Source of the DNA: Dokdonella_A sp049583635
Lineage (GTDB): Bacteria > Pseudomonadota > Gammaproteobacteria > Xanthomonadales > Rhodanobacteraceae
Reading direction: 5' to 3'
DNA: 64,000 nucleotides
Assembly: GCA_049583635.1 (NCBI GenBank)
Contig: JBAUWF010000016.1
Location: 5,545 to 69,544, forward strand
Below, piece by piece: positions 1 to 9,042 of the stretch (positions are counted from its first letter, which is position 1; every line of letters begins with the position of its first letter). A program made the translations under genes and the position numbers. The notes under the pieces were generated by a model. It was not told the DNA's origin and ran no database searches. It worked only from the letters and a program-made list of their open reading frames with translations.

Positions 1-551
1 AGCAGGCTGCTTGCGGTGATGCTGCCGAGCGACGTCGCGGGAAGCGCCACCATCGGCGGCAGGCCGCCGCTGACCAGGTGCCGGGTGAGCCAGCCGATAT
101 TGGTACCGGTGCCGCCGCCGAAACCGAATTCAAGATTCGCCTGCGCCTCGAAGTGGCTGCGCACGACCGGGTTCGGTTGCATCTGACCGGCGCCGGTCAC
201 GATGGCCAGATGATTGGCGTTGAACAGGTCGCGCAACGCACTTGCACGTGGGTGCAGGGCCCAATCGGTGCCGTTCAGTGCGAGTGCGGCGCCGGTTCCC
301 GAGGTCGGCACGCGCGTCGTGATCCGGTTGGACTCGTAGTCGGCGCGATACGGGCTGGTTGCTCCGGGCGGCAAGAGGCTCAAACCATCCATTGCATAAC
401 GCAGAAACACGACGACGAGCGTGTCGTTGGTGGCATCGGCCGGCAGCAGCACCTGCGGGGCGAAATACGCCATCGCGCGCTGCCCGGATCCGGCCGCGAT
501 GCTGGCGACTCCGCAGGTCTTGAGGAAATTGCGCCGGTTGATTCTGGTCAT
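1..551 (-). CDS. DUF1501 domain-containing secreted protein (3' end outside window)
   Basis: The 5' part of a minus-strand gene; the C-terminus runs off the left edge. It starts at the ATG at 551 (M-T-R-I-N-R-R-N-F-L-K), about 22 bp after the stop of the DUF1800 gene. The N-terminus has a twin-arginine-like RRNFLK motif and a short apolar stretch, so export is likely. The next residues (LVVVFLRYAMDGLS, about 47-60, and VTGAGQMQPN, about 115-125) match the start of DUF1501 proteins, which have an alkaline-phosphatase/sulfatase-like fold. DUF1501 genes commonly sit directly downstream of DUF1800 genes, as here, so the pair is probably one operon. Biochemical function is unknown. Family assignment is fairly safe; length cannot be judged. 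Confidence 0.85.
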   Translation of the reverse strand, partial: MTRINRRNFLKTCGVASIAAGSGQRAMAYFAPQVLLPADATNDTLVVVFLRYAMDGLSLLPPGATSPYRADYESNRITTRVPTSGTGAALALNGTDWALHPRASALRDLFNANHLAIVTGAGQMQPNPVVRSHFEAQANLEFGFGGGTGTNIGWLTRHLVSGGLPPMVALPATSLGSITASSL

Positions 552-573
552 GACAGGGCTTCCAGATGGGGCA

Positions 574-2436
574 CTAGCGGCGCAGGAATTCAGGACTGGT
601 GAGAATCAGGCCGATCGTCACACGCAGTCGGGCGATGGTGTAGTGCTGCGACAGATCATTGAGATTCCACACGCCGGTGTGCGTCGGCTGGCCGTTGTCG
701 TCCTCACCGTCGGTCACCAGATCCAGCGGGTCGTCCGGTGCCGCGTTTTGCCGGAAGAAATCGACCGCCACGGTATGAGTGGGCTCGGGGCGGTAACCAA
801 GAATGCGATCGCACCAGTAACCGATGATGTTGGCGGCGCTGCGCTGACCGGCGTCCGCAAACGCACCGAGCGTCTGTCCCTGCACATCGAGGAGGAATGC
901 ATAGGCATTGTTGTAACTCTCGATCTGGTGCATCTCGAGCAGTCGCGGCAGCAGCCTCAGGGTCATGCCCAGCGCGCCGGTACTCGACCATTGCTGCTGC
1001 TGATCGGGATAACCATTTGGCGCCGGCCAGTAGAACAACCGATGGCCGGCTGCCTGCAGTCGACCAAGGAATTCCTCAGTCGGCGTGTACAGATTCGGGG
1101 TGTTGTCGGGTACCGGTGTGAAATCGGCAGCACCAGCGCGCAATGCACCGACCGCCGAGCACGCCGGTCGCTTCATCTTGGTACCCCAGGATGTCTTGAA
1201 TTCGTCGGACCGGAGGATCACCAGCAGGACCTGCGCGATCTGGTCAGGCGCCTGCCAGGCTTGATTGAACGTGGCAGCGGCAGTTTCAATCAGCGCGCTC
1301 GACGGATTGTCTCCGACAAAACGCCTGCACAGTTTGCCGGCGACGTGATGCGCAGTGCCGGGGTGCTGCGCGAGCATGTCGTACAGCGTGGTGCCGTCGG
1401 CCTGGCGCTGGTAGGCCGGAAAATAGCGCGCGAGAATATGCTTGGTGAGCTGGTCGTGGCGCGAATCGTCATAGGCGAATTCGCCGAGCGGTGCACCGTT
1501 GACCGGATCGTACGGGTAGTTCGCGCCAGAAATCGTCCAGCCGCTCATTGCCCGCGCGGCCTCGTAAACGTCGTCATCGACGTATTTGAGGCGCTCCTCG
1601 GTTCCGTCCCAGGCGATGAAGTGACCGAGCAGTTCGAGGTTCGCGGGACTGTCCGGATCCTGCACGATGCCGCCGTAGTTTTCGGTGCCGAGCGTGTGCA
1701 GTTCCATCAGTTCGCGCGCGTAGTTCTCGTTCGGATGCCCGGCCTCGTTGGCATAGAGATCCAGCATGTACATCATAGATGCCGCTTGCCCGACGGCCTG
1801 CAGCATCGAGCGGAAGCTGCCGAGCGCGTTGGCGTACGGGCGGATCGCGTCGCGATCGAATGCCGGAAACATCGGGCCACTGTCGTAGTCCCACCCGAAC
1901 ACACTGAAATGGTCGTGCCAGAAGTCAACTACGATCTCGTAGAGCTGGCGCCGGCTGTAGGTTTGCCGGACCAGCGTGGCGCATTCGCTTTCCGCTATCG
2001 GCAGCATGCGCAGGTAGTAGTTGTTCGTCACCGAGTGATGATCGGTCCAGAGCTGGTTTGCGCTCTTGGCCAGCGTGACGTAACCCGCATCGGCCAGGCG
2101 CGCATCGCAAGCGCTGTCGTCGATCGTTGACGGGGCCAGTTGCTGTGTGAGCCACGCCTGCCAGCGCGCATCATCGCTCGAACCCAACGCATTGAATCCA
2201 GCGAGATCCGGTTGGGTGAACCCGAAAGTGCAGCGGCTCAGCCAACGGACTGCGGGTGGAGGGAAGGTGAGAGTCGCCGGACTGGTCGGCAGGTCGAAAT
2301 TGCGCAAGCCATCGCGCCCGGGTCGGCGCAATGCAAGTGCAGGATCGATGATGTTCGCACCGACGCCGGCCGCCAGCATCGTGAAAAGGCGCCGGCGTGA
2401 CGCGATAAAGGCGATATCCGCGCTGGCTGTGGCCAT
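574..2436 (-). CDS. DUF1800 domain-containing protein
   Basis: About 620 residues, a normal length for DUF1800. I start it at the ATG at 2436 (M-A-T-A-S-A-D-I-A); an upstream TTG at 2490 is open in frame but much less likely. Residues 10-40 contain RRRLFTMLAAGVGA, a possible Tat or Sec signal. Family features include a LSRCTFGFTQPDL stretch near residue 63, the central NENYARELMELHTLG block (about 250-265) that is the hallmark of DUF1800, and a C-terminal LILTSPEFLRR end. DUF1800 proteins are secreted and of unknown activity; the NYARELMELH block may be a metal or active site, which is inference. The DUF1501 gene follows after about 22 bp and the two are probably co-transcribed. Confidence 0.9.
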   Translation of the reverse strand: MATASADIAFIASRRRLFTMLAAGVGANIIDPALALRRPGRDGLRNFDLPTSPATLTFPPPAVRWLSRCTFGFTQPDLAGFNALGSSDDARWQAWLTQQLAPSTIDDSACDARLADAGYVTLAKSANQLWTDHHSVTNNYYLRMLPIAESECATLVRQTYSRRQLYEIVVDFWHDHFSVFGWDYDSGPMFPAFDRDAIRPYANALGSFRSMLQAVGQAASMMYMLDLYANEAGHPNENYARELMELHTLGTENYGGIVQDPDSPANLELLGHFIAWDGTEERLKYVDDDVYEAARAMSGWTISGANYPYDPVNGAPLGEFAYDDSRHDQLTKHILARYFPAYQRQADGTTLYDMLAQHPGTAHHVAGKLCRRFVGDNPSSALIETAAATFNQAWQAPDQIAQVLLVILRSDEFKTSWGTKMKRPACSAVGALRAGAADFTPVPDNTPNLYTPTEEFLGRLQAAGHRLFYWPAPNGYPDQQQQWSSTGALGMTLRLLPRLLEMHQIESYNNAYAFLLDVQGQTLGAFADAGQRSAANIIGYWCDRILGYRPEPTHTVAVDFFRQNAAPDDPLDLVTDGEDDNGQPTHTGVWNLNDLSQHYTIARLRVTIGLILTSPEFLRR

Positions 2437-2576
2437 GAATGTTGATCCCGTGAACGGCGATGAACGTTGCTTGTCGCGAACACCCTGCAAGCGGTCATTC
2501 GCATGATCGAATACGACCTCGGGGATTTACGCATGTTCGGCGCCGGCGAGGTGTGACAGCGCGCACGAAACGCGCG

Positions 2577-3617
2577 TTAGACAATGCGTGGCTCCGGCGT
2601 CAGTTCGATGCCGAAGCGCGAGTGCACGCCGGCGCGAATGCGTTCGGCCAGCGACCATATCTGCGCGCCACTGGCATTGCCGTGATTGATCAGCACCAGT
2701 GCATGTTGATCAGAAACTGCTGCATCTCCTTCGCGCAAGCCTTTGAAACCACAGTATTCTATAAGCCACGCGGCTGAGAGTTTTGCGCGTCCGTCGGCAA
2801 CCGGCCAGGTCGGCAGAGCCGGGTAGTCGACGTGCAGCGCCTGCGCCTCGATCACGCCCACCATCGGGTTCTTGAAAAAGCTCCCGGCGTTGCCGACGAC
2901 GGCCGGGTTCGGCAATTTGCGCGTACGCAACCGGCTGACGGCGTCCGCTACGCCGCGGGCGGTCGGCTGCGTGATACCCATGGCCGAGAGTTCCTCGCTG
3001 ACGCCGGCGTAGTCGAGCACGAGTGCACGCTGTCGCGACAGGGCAAAGTCGACTGCACCGATCACGTAATGTCCGGGTTCGCGCTTGAACAGCGAATCGC
3101 GATAGGCAAATCCGCATTCCGATCGGCTCAGACGTACGATCGCATGCGTCGAGCAATCTACTGCGTGCACCGTGTGCACGAACTCGGCAAGCTCCACACC
3201 ATAGGCACCGATATTCTGCAGCGGCGCCGCGCCGACCGTCCCCGGGATCAGCGCGAGGTTCTCGAGCCCCGCCAAGCCGTGCGCCAGCGACCAGTGCACG
3301 AAATCATTCCAGTTGGCACCGGCTTCGACGCGTACAAGTGCGCGATCGTTGTCCTGATCGAGTATCTCGACAGCATCCGCCAAAATCGACAGGACCGTAC
3401 CGGGCCAGTCGCGCGTGAACAGGATATTGCTTCCGGCGCCAAGGACCAGCAGCGGACCCTCGTCCAGCGCCGCCGAATCGAACAGCTCCGGCAGGACGCC
3501 GGCATCGCGCACCTCGATCAGGCGCCGCGCCTGTGCGGCGACCCGAAATGTGTTCCGTCGCGTCAGCGAGGCGTTTTCGACAATCGAGTAACCCGCATCA
3601 CGCGACATGCGGTTCAC
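2577..3617 (-). CDS. murB: UDP-N-acetylenolpyruvoylglucosamine reductase (MurB)
   Basis: Cytoplasmic FAD enzyme that reduces UDP-GlcNAc-enolpyruvate to UDP-MurNAc with NADPH, the second committed step of peptidoglycan synthesis. The roughly 345-residue length and the C-terminal TPEPRIV fit the type I (E. coli) form. Visible motifs are the FAD-binding LVLGAGSNILF (about 57-67), IPGTVGAAPLQNIGAYG (about 125-141), and GNAGSFFKNP with the catalytic serine (about 243-252); the glutamate in the final EPR is the expected proton-relay residue. The frame opens with a GTG at 3617 that overlaps the pyrD stop (GTGA); an ATG at 3608 is an alternative start. The overlap suggests translational coupling to pyrD, although the pathways are unrelated. 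Confidence 0.96.
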   Translation of the reverse strand: MNRMSRDAGYSIVENASLTRRNTFRVAAQARRLIEVRDAGVLPELFDSAALDEGPLLVLGAGSNILFTRDWPGTVLSILADAVEILDQDNDRALVRVEAGANWNDFVHWSLAHGLAGLENLALIPGTVGAAPLQNIGAYGVELAEFVHTVHAVDCSTHAIVRLSRSECGFAYRDSLFKREPGHYVIGAVDFALSRQRALVLDYAGVSEELSAMGITQPTARGVADAVSRLRTRKLPNPAVVGNAGSFFKNPMVGVIEAQALHVDYPALPTWPVADGRAKLSAAWLIEYCGFKGLREGDAAVSDQHALVLINHGNASGAQIWSLAERIRAGVHSRFGIELTPEPRIV

Positions 3618-4636
3618 CTGTGCATGCCGGCGCGAATGGCCTCGACGCTTTCGCCTATGAGAGCGGGGCCGCGGTAGATCATGCCGGTGTAGAACTGCAC
3701 CAGACTCGCGCCCGCATCGATCTTGGACGCGGCGTCGTCGCCCGACAGAATGCCGCCGACGCCGATCAGCGGAATGCGCCCTTCGAGACGCTCGGCCATC
3801 GCTCGCAGTATCGCCGTGGACTGGGCCAGCAACGGCGCGCCGGACAAGCCGCCACGCTCGTCGGTGTAGCGGCCCGAGATGCCGTCGCGCGCAACCGTCG
3901 TGTTGGTACAGATCAGTCCGTCAATCGCGGATGCGAGCAGCACATCGGCGATCGCATCGAGTGCGGCCGCGTCCAGATCGGGCGCAACCTTCAGCAGCAG
4001 CGGCGTGCGCCTGCCGTGCTTCCCGGCCAGCTTGTCGCGGGCGTCACACAACGTATCGACCAGGCGCCGGACCGGTTCGGCCCGCTGCAGATCGCGCAGA
4101 CCTTCGGTATTCGGTGACGAGATGTTGATCGTGACATAGCTCGCGCGCGCCGCTACGCGTTCGAGACAATAAAGGTAGTCGTCTGCGGCGCGCGTATTCG
4201 GCGTGTTCGCATTCTTGCCGATGTTGACGCCGAGCACGCCGTCAAAGCGGGAACGCTCGACATTGCGCAACAGCATGTCGACGCCGTCGTTGTTGAAGCC
4301 GAGCCGGTTGATGACCGCATTGTGTTGCGGCAAGCGGAACATGCGCGGCTTCGGGTTTCCCGGCTGCGGCTTCGGGGTGGTGGTGCCGACCTCGATGAAG
4401 CCGAAACCAAGCGCGGCCAGTGCGTCGACGTGTGCCGCGTTCTTGTCCAGCCCGGCGGCAAGGCCAACCGGGTTCGGGAATTCGATGCCGAACAGCTTTA
4501 CCGGCAGCGGCTCGGGTTTTCTGGAAAACAGGGGCTGGACACCGCAGCGGTAGGCGGCGTCGATCGAGATCAGCGCGAGATCATGCGCGCGCTCCGCATC
4601 GAGGCAGAAAAGAAATGGGCGCGCGAACGTATACAA
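3614..4636 (-). CDS. pyrD: dihydroorotate dehydrogenase (quinone), class 2
   Basis: Membrane-associated FMN enzyme that oxidises dihydroorotate to orotate with quinone as acceptor (de novo pyrimidine synthesis). At 340 residues it aligns along its whole length with class 2 PyrD. An N-terminal amphipathic segment (YTFARPFLFCLDAERAHDL) replaces a class 1 start. FMN/substrate motifs include GLAAGLDKNA (about 58), VGTTTPKPQPGN, NRLGFNN, and NISSPNTEGLR with the class 2 catalytic serine (about 172-182). The start is a TTG at 4636: an in-frame TGA, which is also the stop of the upstream gene, lies just 3 nt before it, and no in-frame ATG or GTG can give the conserved N-terminus. A weak start coupled to the upstream gene is the likely consequence. 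Confidence 0.96.
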   Translation of the reverse strand: MYTFARPFLFCLDAERAHDLALISIDAAYRCGVQPLFSRKPEPLPVKLFGIEFPNPVGLAAGLDKNAAHVDALAALGFGFIEVGTTTPKPQPGNPKPRMFRLPQHNAVINRLGFNNDGVDMLLRNVERSRFDGVLGVNIGKNANTPNTRAADDYLYCLERVAARASYVTINISSPNTEGLRDLQRAEPVRRLVDTLCDARDKLAGKHGRRTPLLLKVAPDLDAAALDAIADVLLASAIDGLICTNTTVARDGISGRYTDERGGLSGAPLLAQSTAILRAMAERLEGRIPLIGVGGILSGDDAASKIDAGASLVQFYTGMIYRGPALIGESVEAIRAGMHR

Positions 4637-4639
4637 GGA

Positions 4640-4918
4640 TCAATGACCGAATGCCACGAGTAATCCGAGCCCGCCGACAAACAGGAATACAAGGCCTCCG
4701 ACGAACGCGAGTTGCACCCAACCGAGGATCAGCCCGGCGATCGCGAGGCCGTCCCCTTCCACCGTGCCGGGTTCGGCCCGACGAATTTCGCCACGCGCGA
4801 TGTGTCCGAGCACGACGGCGATGACCGCGCCAATGAAAGGCAGCACACACCAGGCGAGCACACCGAGTACCAGGCTTGCAATCGCGCTACCGCTGGTACG
4901 CACATGCACGGTATTCAT
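4640..4918 (-). CDS. DUF4190-type small membrane protein
   Basis: A 92-residue protein starting at the ATG at 4918 (M-N-T-V-H-V-R-T-S-G). It has two hydrophobic hairpin halves: residues about 12-35 (SLVLGVLAWCVLPFIGAVIAV) and about 60-90 (LAIAGLILGWVQLAFVGGLV). Between them is the conserved GHIARGEIRR block. That SLVLG...GHIA(R/L)xxI...G.GLAIAGLILG pattern is the DUF4190 signature. The molecular role is unknown. Its stop lies 3 nt before the TTG start of pyrD, so the two are very probably translated from one mRNA. A longer in-frame extension upstream overlaps the aldehyde dehydrogenase gene and is not credible. Confidence 0.82.
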   Translation of the reverse strand: MNTVHVRTSGSAIASLVLGVLAWCVLPFIGAVIAVVLGHIARGEIRRAEPGTVEGDGLAIAGLILGWVQLAFVGGLVFLFVGGLGLLVAFGH

Positions 4919-4968
4919 CAACAGCGCTCCGGAATCTCGATGCGACGGCGTTGCCGCGTTCCGCTCGG

Positions 4969-6501
4969 TCAGACCGTGAACTTGATGCCTTGGGCGAGCG
5001 GCAACGAATCCGAATAGTTGATCGTATTGGTTTGCCGGCGCATATAGGCCTTCCATGCATCCGAACCGGATTCGCGACCGCCGCCGGTTTCCTTCTCGCC
5101 ACCGAACGCCCCGCCGATCTCGGCACCGCTGGTGCCGATGTTGACGTTGGCGATGCCGCAATCCGCACCGGCGGCCGAAAGATAGCGTTCGGCTTTCTGC
5201 AAGTCGCGCGTGAAGATTGCTGCGGACAAGCCCTGCGGCACGCCATTCTGCAGCGCGATTGCCTGCTCGATCGAGTCGAACGGCATCACATAGAGAATCG
5301 GCGCAAAGGTTTCGGTCTGCACCACGTCGGTTTCGTTGGCGACGCCGGTGATGATCGTCGGCAGCACGAAATTGCCCTTGCCTTCTACCGCTTTGCCGCC
5401 GGTTTCGACCTTGCCGCCGACCTCTTTGGCCTGGGCGATCGCGTCGAGAAAGCGCTTCACCGCGGAACGGTCGGTCAACGGTCCCATCAGCGTTTCCGCT
5501 TTGGTTGGATCACCGATCTTTTTTTCGACCTGCTGGTAGGCGGTGCGCAACTTGGCGAGCACATCATCGAAGATCGAGGTATGAACGAACAGGCGACGCG
5601 TGCTGGTGCAGCGCTGGCCGCAGGTGCCGACTGCGCCGAACACGATCGCCGGAATCGCGAGCTTGAGATCCGCATTTTGGTCGAGAATGATCGCGTTGTT
5701 GCCACCGAGTTCGAGCAGCGAGCGGCCAAGACGACGCGCGACACGTTCGCCGACACGACGACCGACCGCGGTCGAGCCGGTGAAGCTGATCAGCGGGATG
5801 CGTGCATCGTCGACGAAGGCCTGCGCGAGTTCGGTGCCCGCATCGTTGAACAGGAAGAAAAGATCCGGGTAGCCGCCGTCCTTGAGCGCTTCGTTGCAGA
5901 TGCGGATCGTCGCGATCGCCGACAGCGGCGCCTTCGGCGACGGTTTCCAGATCGAGATGTCACCACAGACTGCCGCGATCAACGCATTCCACGCCCACAC
6001 CGCGACCGGAAAATTGAACGCGCTGATGATCCCGACCAGGCCGAGCGGATGCCATTGCTCGATCATGCGATGGCCGGGCCGTTCCGAATGCATCGAATTG
6101 CCGTAGAGCATGCGCGACTGCCCGACCGCGAAGTCGCCGATGTCGATCATTTCCTGCACTTCGCCGTCGCCCTCGGCCTTGATCTTGCCCATCTCGAGCG
6201 CGACCAGCGAGCCGAGCGCATCCTTGCGCTTGCGCAGCGCTTCGGCACACAGGCGCACGGCTTCGCCGCGTTGCGGCGCGGGCGTGGTGCGCCAGACCCT
6301 GAAGGCTTCCTGCGCGCGCTCGATGATGGTCTCGTAGTCGGACTCGCTGGAGGCATGGACCTTCGCGATGACTTCGTTGGTGGCCGGATTGATCGGCTCC
6401 AGCACGCCCGCGTCCGTGGTTTTCGACCATTCGCCGCGGCCAATGTAGGTACCTGATTGCTCGGTCGAGAGGCCGAGCGCCTGCAGAATATTCCTGGACA
6501 T
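4969..6501 (-). CDS. aldehyde dehydrogenase, ALDH7 / aminoadipate-semialdehyde type
   Basis: A 510-residue NAD-dependent aldehyde dehydrogenase. Landmarks: the oxyanion-hole asparagine in SAFNFPVAVWAWN (about 168), NAD-binding WKPSPKAP (about 193), FTGSTAVGRRVGE (about 252), the general-base glutamate in LLELGGNNA (about 274) and the catalytic cysteine in GTCGQRCTSTRR (about 308). GTCGQRCTSTRR together with a C-terminal GGEKETGGGRESGSDAWK block is characteristic of ALDH7. Bacterial members oxidise L-2-aminoadipate 6-semialdehyde/piperideine-6-carboxylate in lysine catabolism. Nothing nearby belongs to a lysine pathway, so the substrate is inferred from family only. It stands alone between tRNA-Arg and the DUF4190 gene; the ATG at 6501 is preceded by CAGGAGCATC. 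Confidence 0.93.
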   Translation of the reverse strand: MSRNILQALGLSTEQSGTYIGRGEWSKTTDAGVLEPINPATNEVIAKVHASSESDYETIIERAQEAFRVWRTTPAPQRGEAVRLCAEALRKRKDALGSLVALEMGKIKAEGDGEVQEMIDIGDFAVGQSRMLYGNSMHSERPGHRMIEQWHPLGLVGIISAFNFPVAVWAWNALIAAVCGDISIWKPSPKAPLSAIATIRICNEALKDGGYPDLFFLFNDAGTELAQAFVDDARIPLISFTGSTAVGRRVGERVARRLGRSLLELGGNNAIILDQNADLKLAIPAIVFGAVGTCGQRCTSTRRLFVHTSIFDDVLAKLRTAYQQVEKKIGDPTKAETLMGPLTDRSAVKRFLDAIAQAKEVGGKVETGGKAVEGKGNFVLPTIITGVANETDVVQTETFAPILYVMPFDSIEQAIALQNGVPQGLSAAIFTRDLQKAERYLSAAGADCGIANVNIGTSGAEIGGAFGGEKETGGGRESGSDAWKAYMRRQTNTINYSDSLPLAQGIKFTV

Positions 6502-6666
6502 GATGCTCCTGTTGCGTCAGGCGCCGCGTCCGGCGGGATGTCGGCGCGCGAAAAGGAGCGGAATTCTAACAGAGAGTGCAAGCTGTGCTGTGCGTGCGAC
6601 GGAGCGTGCGCCGAGGCGCTGCGGTACCGCGCATCGTCGGCGCGAAGGTGGGCTCGCACAATAAAT

Positions 6667-6743
6667 TGGCGCCCCCGATACGATTCGAACGTACGACCTT
6701 CCCCTTAGGAGGGGGACGCTCTATCCAACTGAGCTACGGGGGC
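6667..6743 (-). tRNA. tRNA-Arg (anticodon CCT)
   Basis: A 77-nt cloverleaf on the minus strand. The acceptor arm GCCCCCG pairs with CGGGGGC, followed by discriminator G and an encoded CCA. The D arm is GCTC-AGTTGGATA-GAGC, and the anticodon stem TCCCC/GGGGA encloses the loop CTCCTAA, giving anticodon CCT (codon AGG). The T arm is GTACG-TTCGAAT-CGTAT with one G-T pair. No convincing terminator was found downstream. Confidence 0.97.
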
Positions 6744-7023
6744 GCAGCGCAAAAGTGTCGCACAGAAGAGCCGCCGATTTTTGCTTCACTGTTCGCTGGC
6801 GGATTAGGCGAAGAATTCGCCCCACACCTGGAGGAAGGACGCTTGGTACGTGCGCTTGAAGACGGGTGCCCCGGTTTTCTGGTTGTCACCTGCATTACCC
6901 AAGCCGCCTGCAACCATCGCCAGCTTTCTCGCTGGTTGTCGATGCGCTGCGGGTGCGGACTCCGGGCAGCTCGGATCGTTGACAGATTCGGATTCGCCTT
7001 TGTCGCAGCTTGGTCCAAGTCAA

Positions 7024-8064
7024 TCAACAGGTCTCGATGATCACCTTGAGCGCCTTGGTCCTGGCGGCGTCAGCAAAGGTCTCGTAGGCATCCAGAATAT
7101 TGTCGAGCGTGAAGCGATGCGTGATCAGGAGCTTCGGGTCGATCTTGTGCGATGCGACCGTCTTGAACAGCATGGGAATCGTGGCGGTATCGACCAGCCG
7201 CGTGGTGATCGAGATATTGCGATCCCACAGAGACTCGAGATGCAGATCGACCTTCTTGCCGTGCACGCCGATGTTGGCGATGTTGCCGCCCGCCGTGACG
7301 AGCTTCTCGCACAGCTCGAATGTTGCCGGAATCCCTACTGCCTCGATCGCGGTATCGACACCGCGACCGTCGGTCATCTTCATGAGCGTCTCGGCGGCTT
7401 TGCCATCGGTGCCGTTGATGGTCGCCGTCGCGCCGAAGCGCTTCGCCACCTCAAGACGGTTGTCATCGAGGTCGATCATGATGATCTCGGCCGGAGAATA
7501 GAACTGCGCAGTCAGCAGCGCGGCCAGCCCGATCGGGCCGGAGCCGACAATGGCGACCGTGCCGCCCGGCTGAACCTCGCCGTTGAGGACGCCACACTCG
7601 AAGCCGGTCGGCAGGATATCGCTGAGCATCACCAGCGCTTCTTCGTCCGCGCCTTCCGGAATCGCATACAGGCTCAAGTCCGCGTGCGGAATGCGCACGA
7701 ACTCGGCCTGCGTCCCGTCAATCGTGTTGCCGAGGATCCAGCCACCGGTCGTGCAATGCGAATACATCTGCTTGCGACAATAGACGCACGTGCCGCACGC
7801 GCTGACGCAGGAAATCAACACGTGATCACCGGGTTTGAACACGCTAACGGCCGGTCCCACCGAATCGACGATGCCTACGCCTTCATGACCCAGGATGCGA
7901 CCGGGCTCACACGAAGGCAGATCGCCTTTGAGGATGTGCAGGTCGGTGCCGCAGATGGTCGTTTTGGTGATCCTGACGATGGCATCGGTTGGATCGGTGA
8001 TGACAGGTTTCGGGCGCTCTTCAAGCGACTTTTCGGATGTACCGACATAAACGAGAGCTTTCAT
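7024..8064 (-). CDS. zinc-dependent alcohol dehydrogenase, MDR family
   Basis: A 346-residue medium-chain dehydrogenase starting at the ATG at 8064 (MKALVYVGTSEKS). Catalytic zinc ligands appear in TTICGTDLHILKGD (Cys about 38) and GHEGVGIV (His-Glu about 60). The structural zinc site is CVSACGTCVYCRKQMYSHC (about 91-109), with the four-cysteine pattern CxxCxxCxxxxxxxC. The Rossmann NAD(P) site is VAIVGSGPIGLAA (about 170). The segment GGWILGNTIDGTQAEFVRIPHAD matches zinc ADHs annotated as iso-alcohol or threonine-type dehydrogenases in proteobacteria. The physiological substrate cannot be told from the sequence. It is monocistronic. An upstream open extension to 8247 has no coding character and is rejected. 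Confidence 0.94.
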   Translation of the reverse strand: MKALVYVGTSEKSLEERPKPVITDPTDAIVRITKTTICGTDLHILKGDLPSCEPGRILGHEGVGIVDSVGPAVSVFKPGDHVLISCVSACGTCVYCRKQMYSHCTTGGWILGNTIDGTQAEFVRIPHADLSLYAIPEGADEEALVMLSDILPTGFECGVLNGEVQPGGTVAIVGSGPIGLAALLTAQFYSPAEIIMIDLDDNRLEVAKRFGATATINGTDGKAAETLMKMTDGRGVDTAIEAVGIPATFELCEKLVTAGGNIANIGVHGKKVDLHLESLWDRNISITTRLVDTATIPMLFKTVASHKIDPKLLITHRFTLDNILDAYETFADAARTKALKVIIETC

Positions 8065-9042
8065 GGTTGATTCCGTATGCGTATGGACCCGGAAACGAAC
8101 GATCGCGATTCTCGCTAATCCGAAGCGTGACGACGGATGCGCAAAACGTGCAGACAGCGCGTCGCTCAGGAGGACATCTGGTTGCTGTCCATGCGTCGCT
8201 GGGCTCTGTAAATGACATTGGCGTGATGTGCGCGCTGGATGACGCATTCGGCATGTGCGCGAGGTGGCGGTATCGAACTACCAGTGCCTCTGCGGAGCGG
8301 GAACCGTCTTGCGAAGCTGATTGATGTCGCGAACCCGATGCGGTGATCCTGATCGCCTGGTGCATCGGCAACGGCAAGCGCTGGATCGAAGGCTGCGTGT
8401 CGCCGGGATTGGACGCGCTCAAAATCGTAGCCGGCTTTCCGCGTGATCAGGCTTCCGTGCACGAAAGCCTCGCGACGCGGAGCCACGCGATCCCCTCGCA
8501 GGAAATCGATCAACTCACCAATGAACCGCGAGAAAGTCGAACCGAAGCTCCGTATCGTTGGCATCGAACCGCCCTGCATCGAGCGCGCACGCCGTCCGTG
8601 CGCATGGAGAGCCGCATCCCTGCGGCACAGTTTCTCGATCCGTCGACGCGAGGATGCACCTTGCATCGATACGGGTCCGTACGCCAGCGCACACTGTCGG
8701 CTCTGGTTGAAAAGTGACCCGGCGTTTTCGCCGGGAATTGACCAGGGACGGAGGCCAAGGCAGCAAGGCAGCGCCTGTGGATAGCCCGGTTCGCCGCCTT
8801 CGTGAATCGAACCTGACCGGGGCACCGAAACCGAACTCAGGCGCATTGCTGCGCCGGCGATGACCGGGCCGGGCACAAGCCCGAAATGCGGGTACGGCAC
8901 CGCCTGCGGCCACCGTAATGCCCAGCGCGTTGCAAACAAAGGCAGAAGATCAGGCTTTCCCTGACGTTCCACATCGTCGCGCGGCTCAGACGTATTGTCT
9001 GGGCGATGCCGCGCAGATCGCCCGAACGGTGCGCCCGATGGC
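8065..9042. other. about 975 bp without a recognisable gene
   Basis: The stretch between the alcohol dehydrogenase start and the MFS stop. Open frames exist on both strands, but none has a family signature, a ribosome binding site or biased composition. It contains a perfect hairpin, CCCGGCG-TTTT-CGCCGGG, at 8718-8735, bracketed by the similar words AAAGTGACC and AATTGACC. This may be the leftover end of a mobile element, but no transposase fragment is visible. Nothing else could be supported. Confidence 0.5.

Noticed and set aside
421..2130. 569-codon open frame on the plus strand opposite the DUF1800 gene
   Set aside because: No family signature and no ribosome binding site. It is the antisense shadow of a conserved protein in high-GC DNA.
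6667..6743. tRNA-Arg as an attachment site of an integrated element
   Set aside because: No integrase gene and no repeat of the tRNA 3' end was noticed in the flanking DNA.
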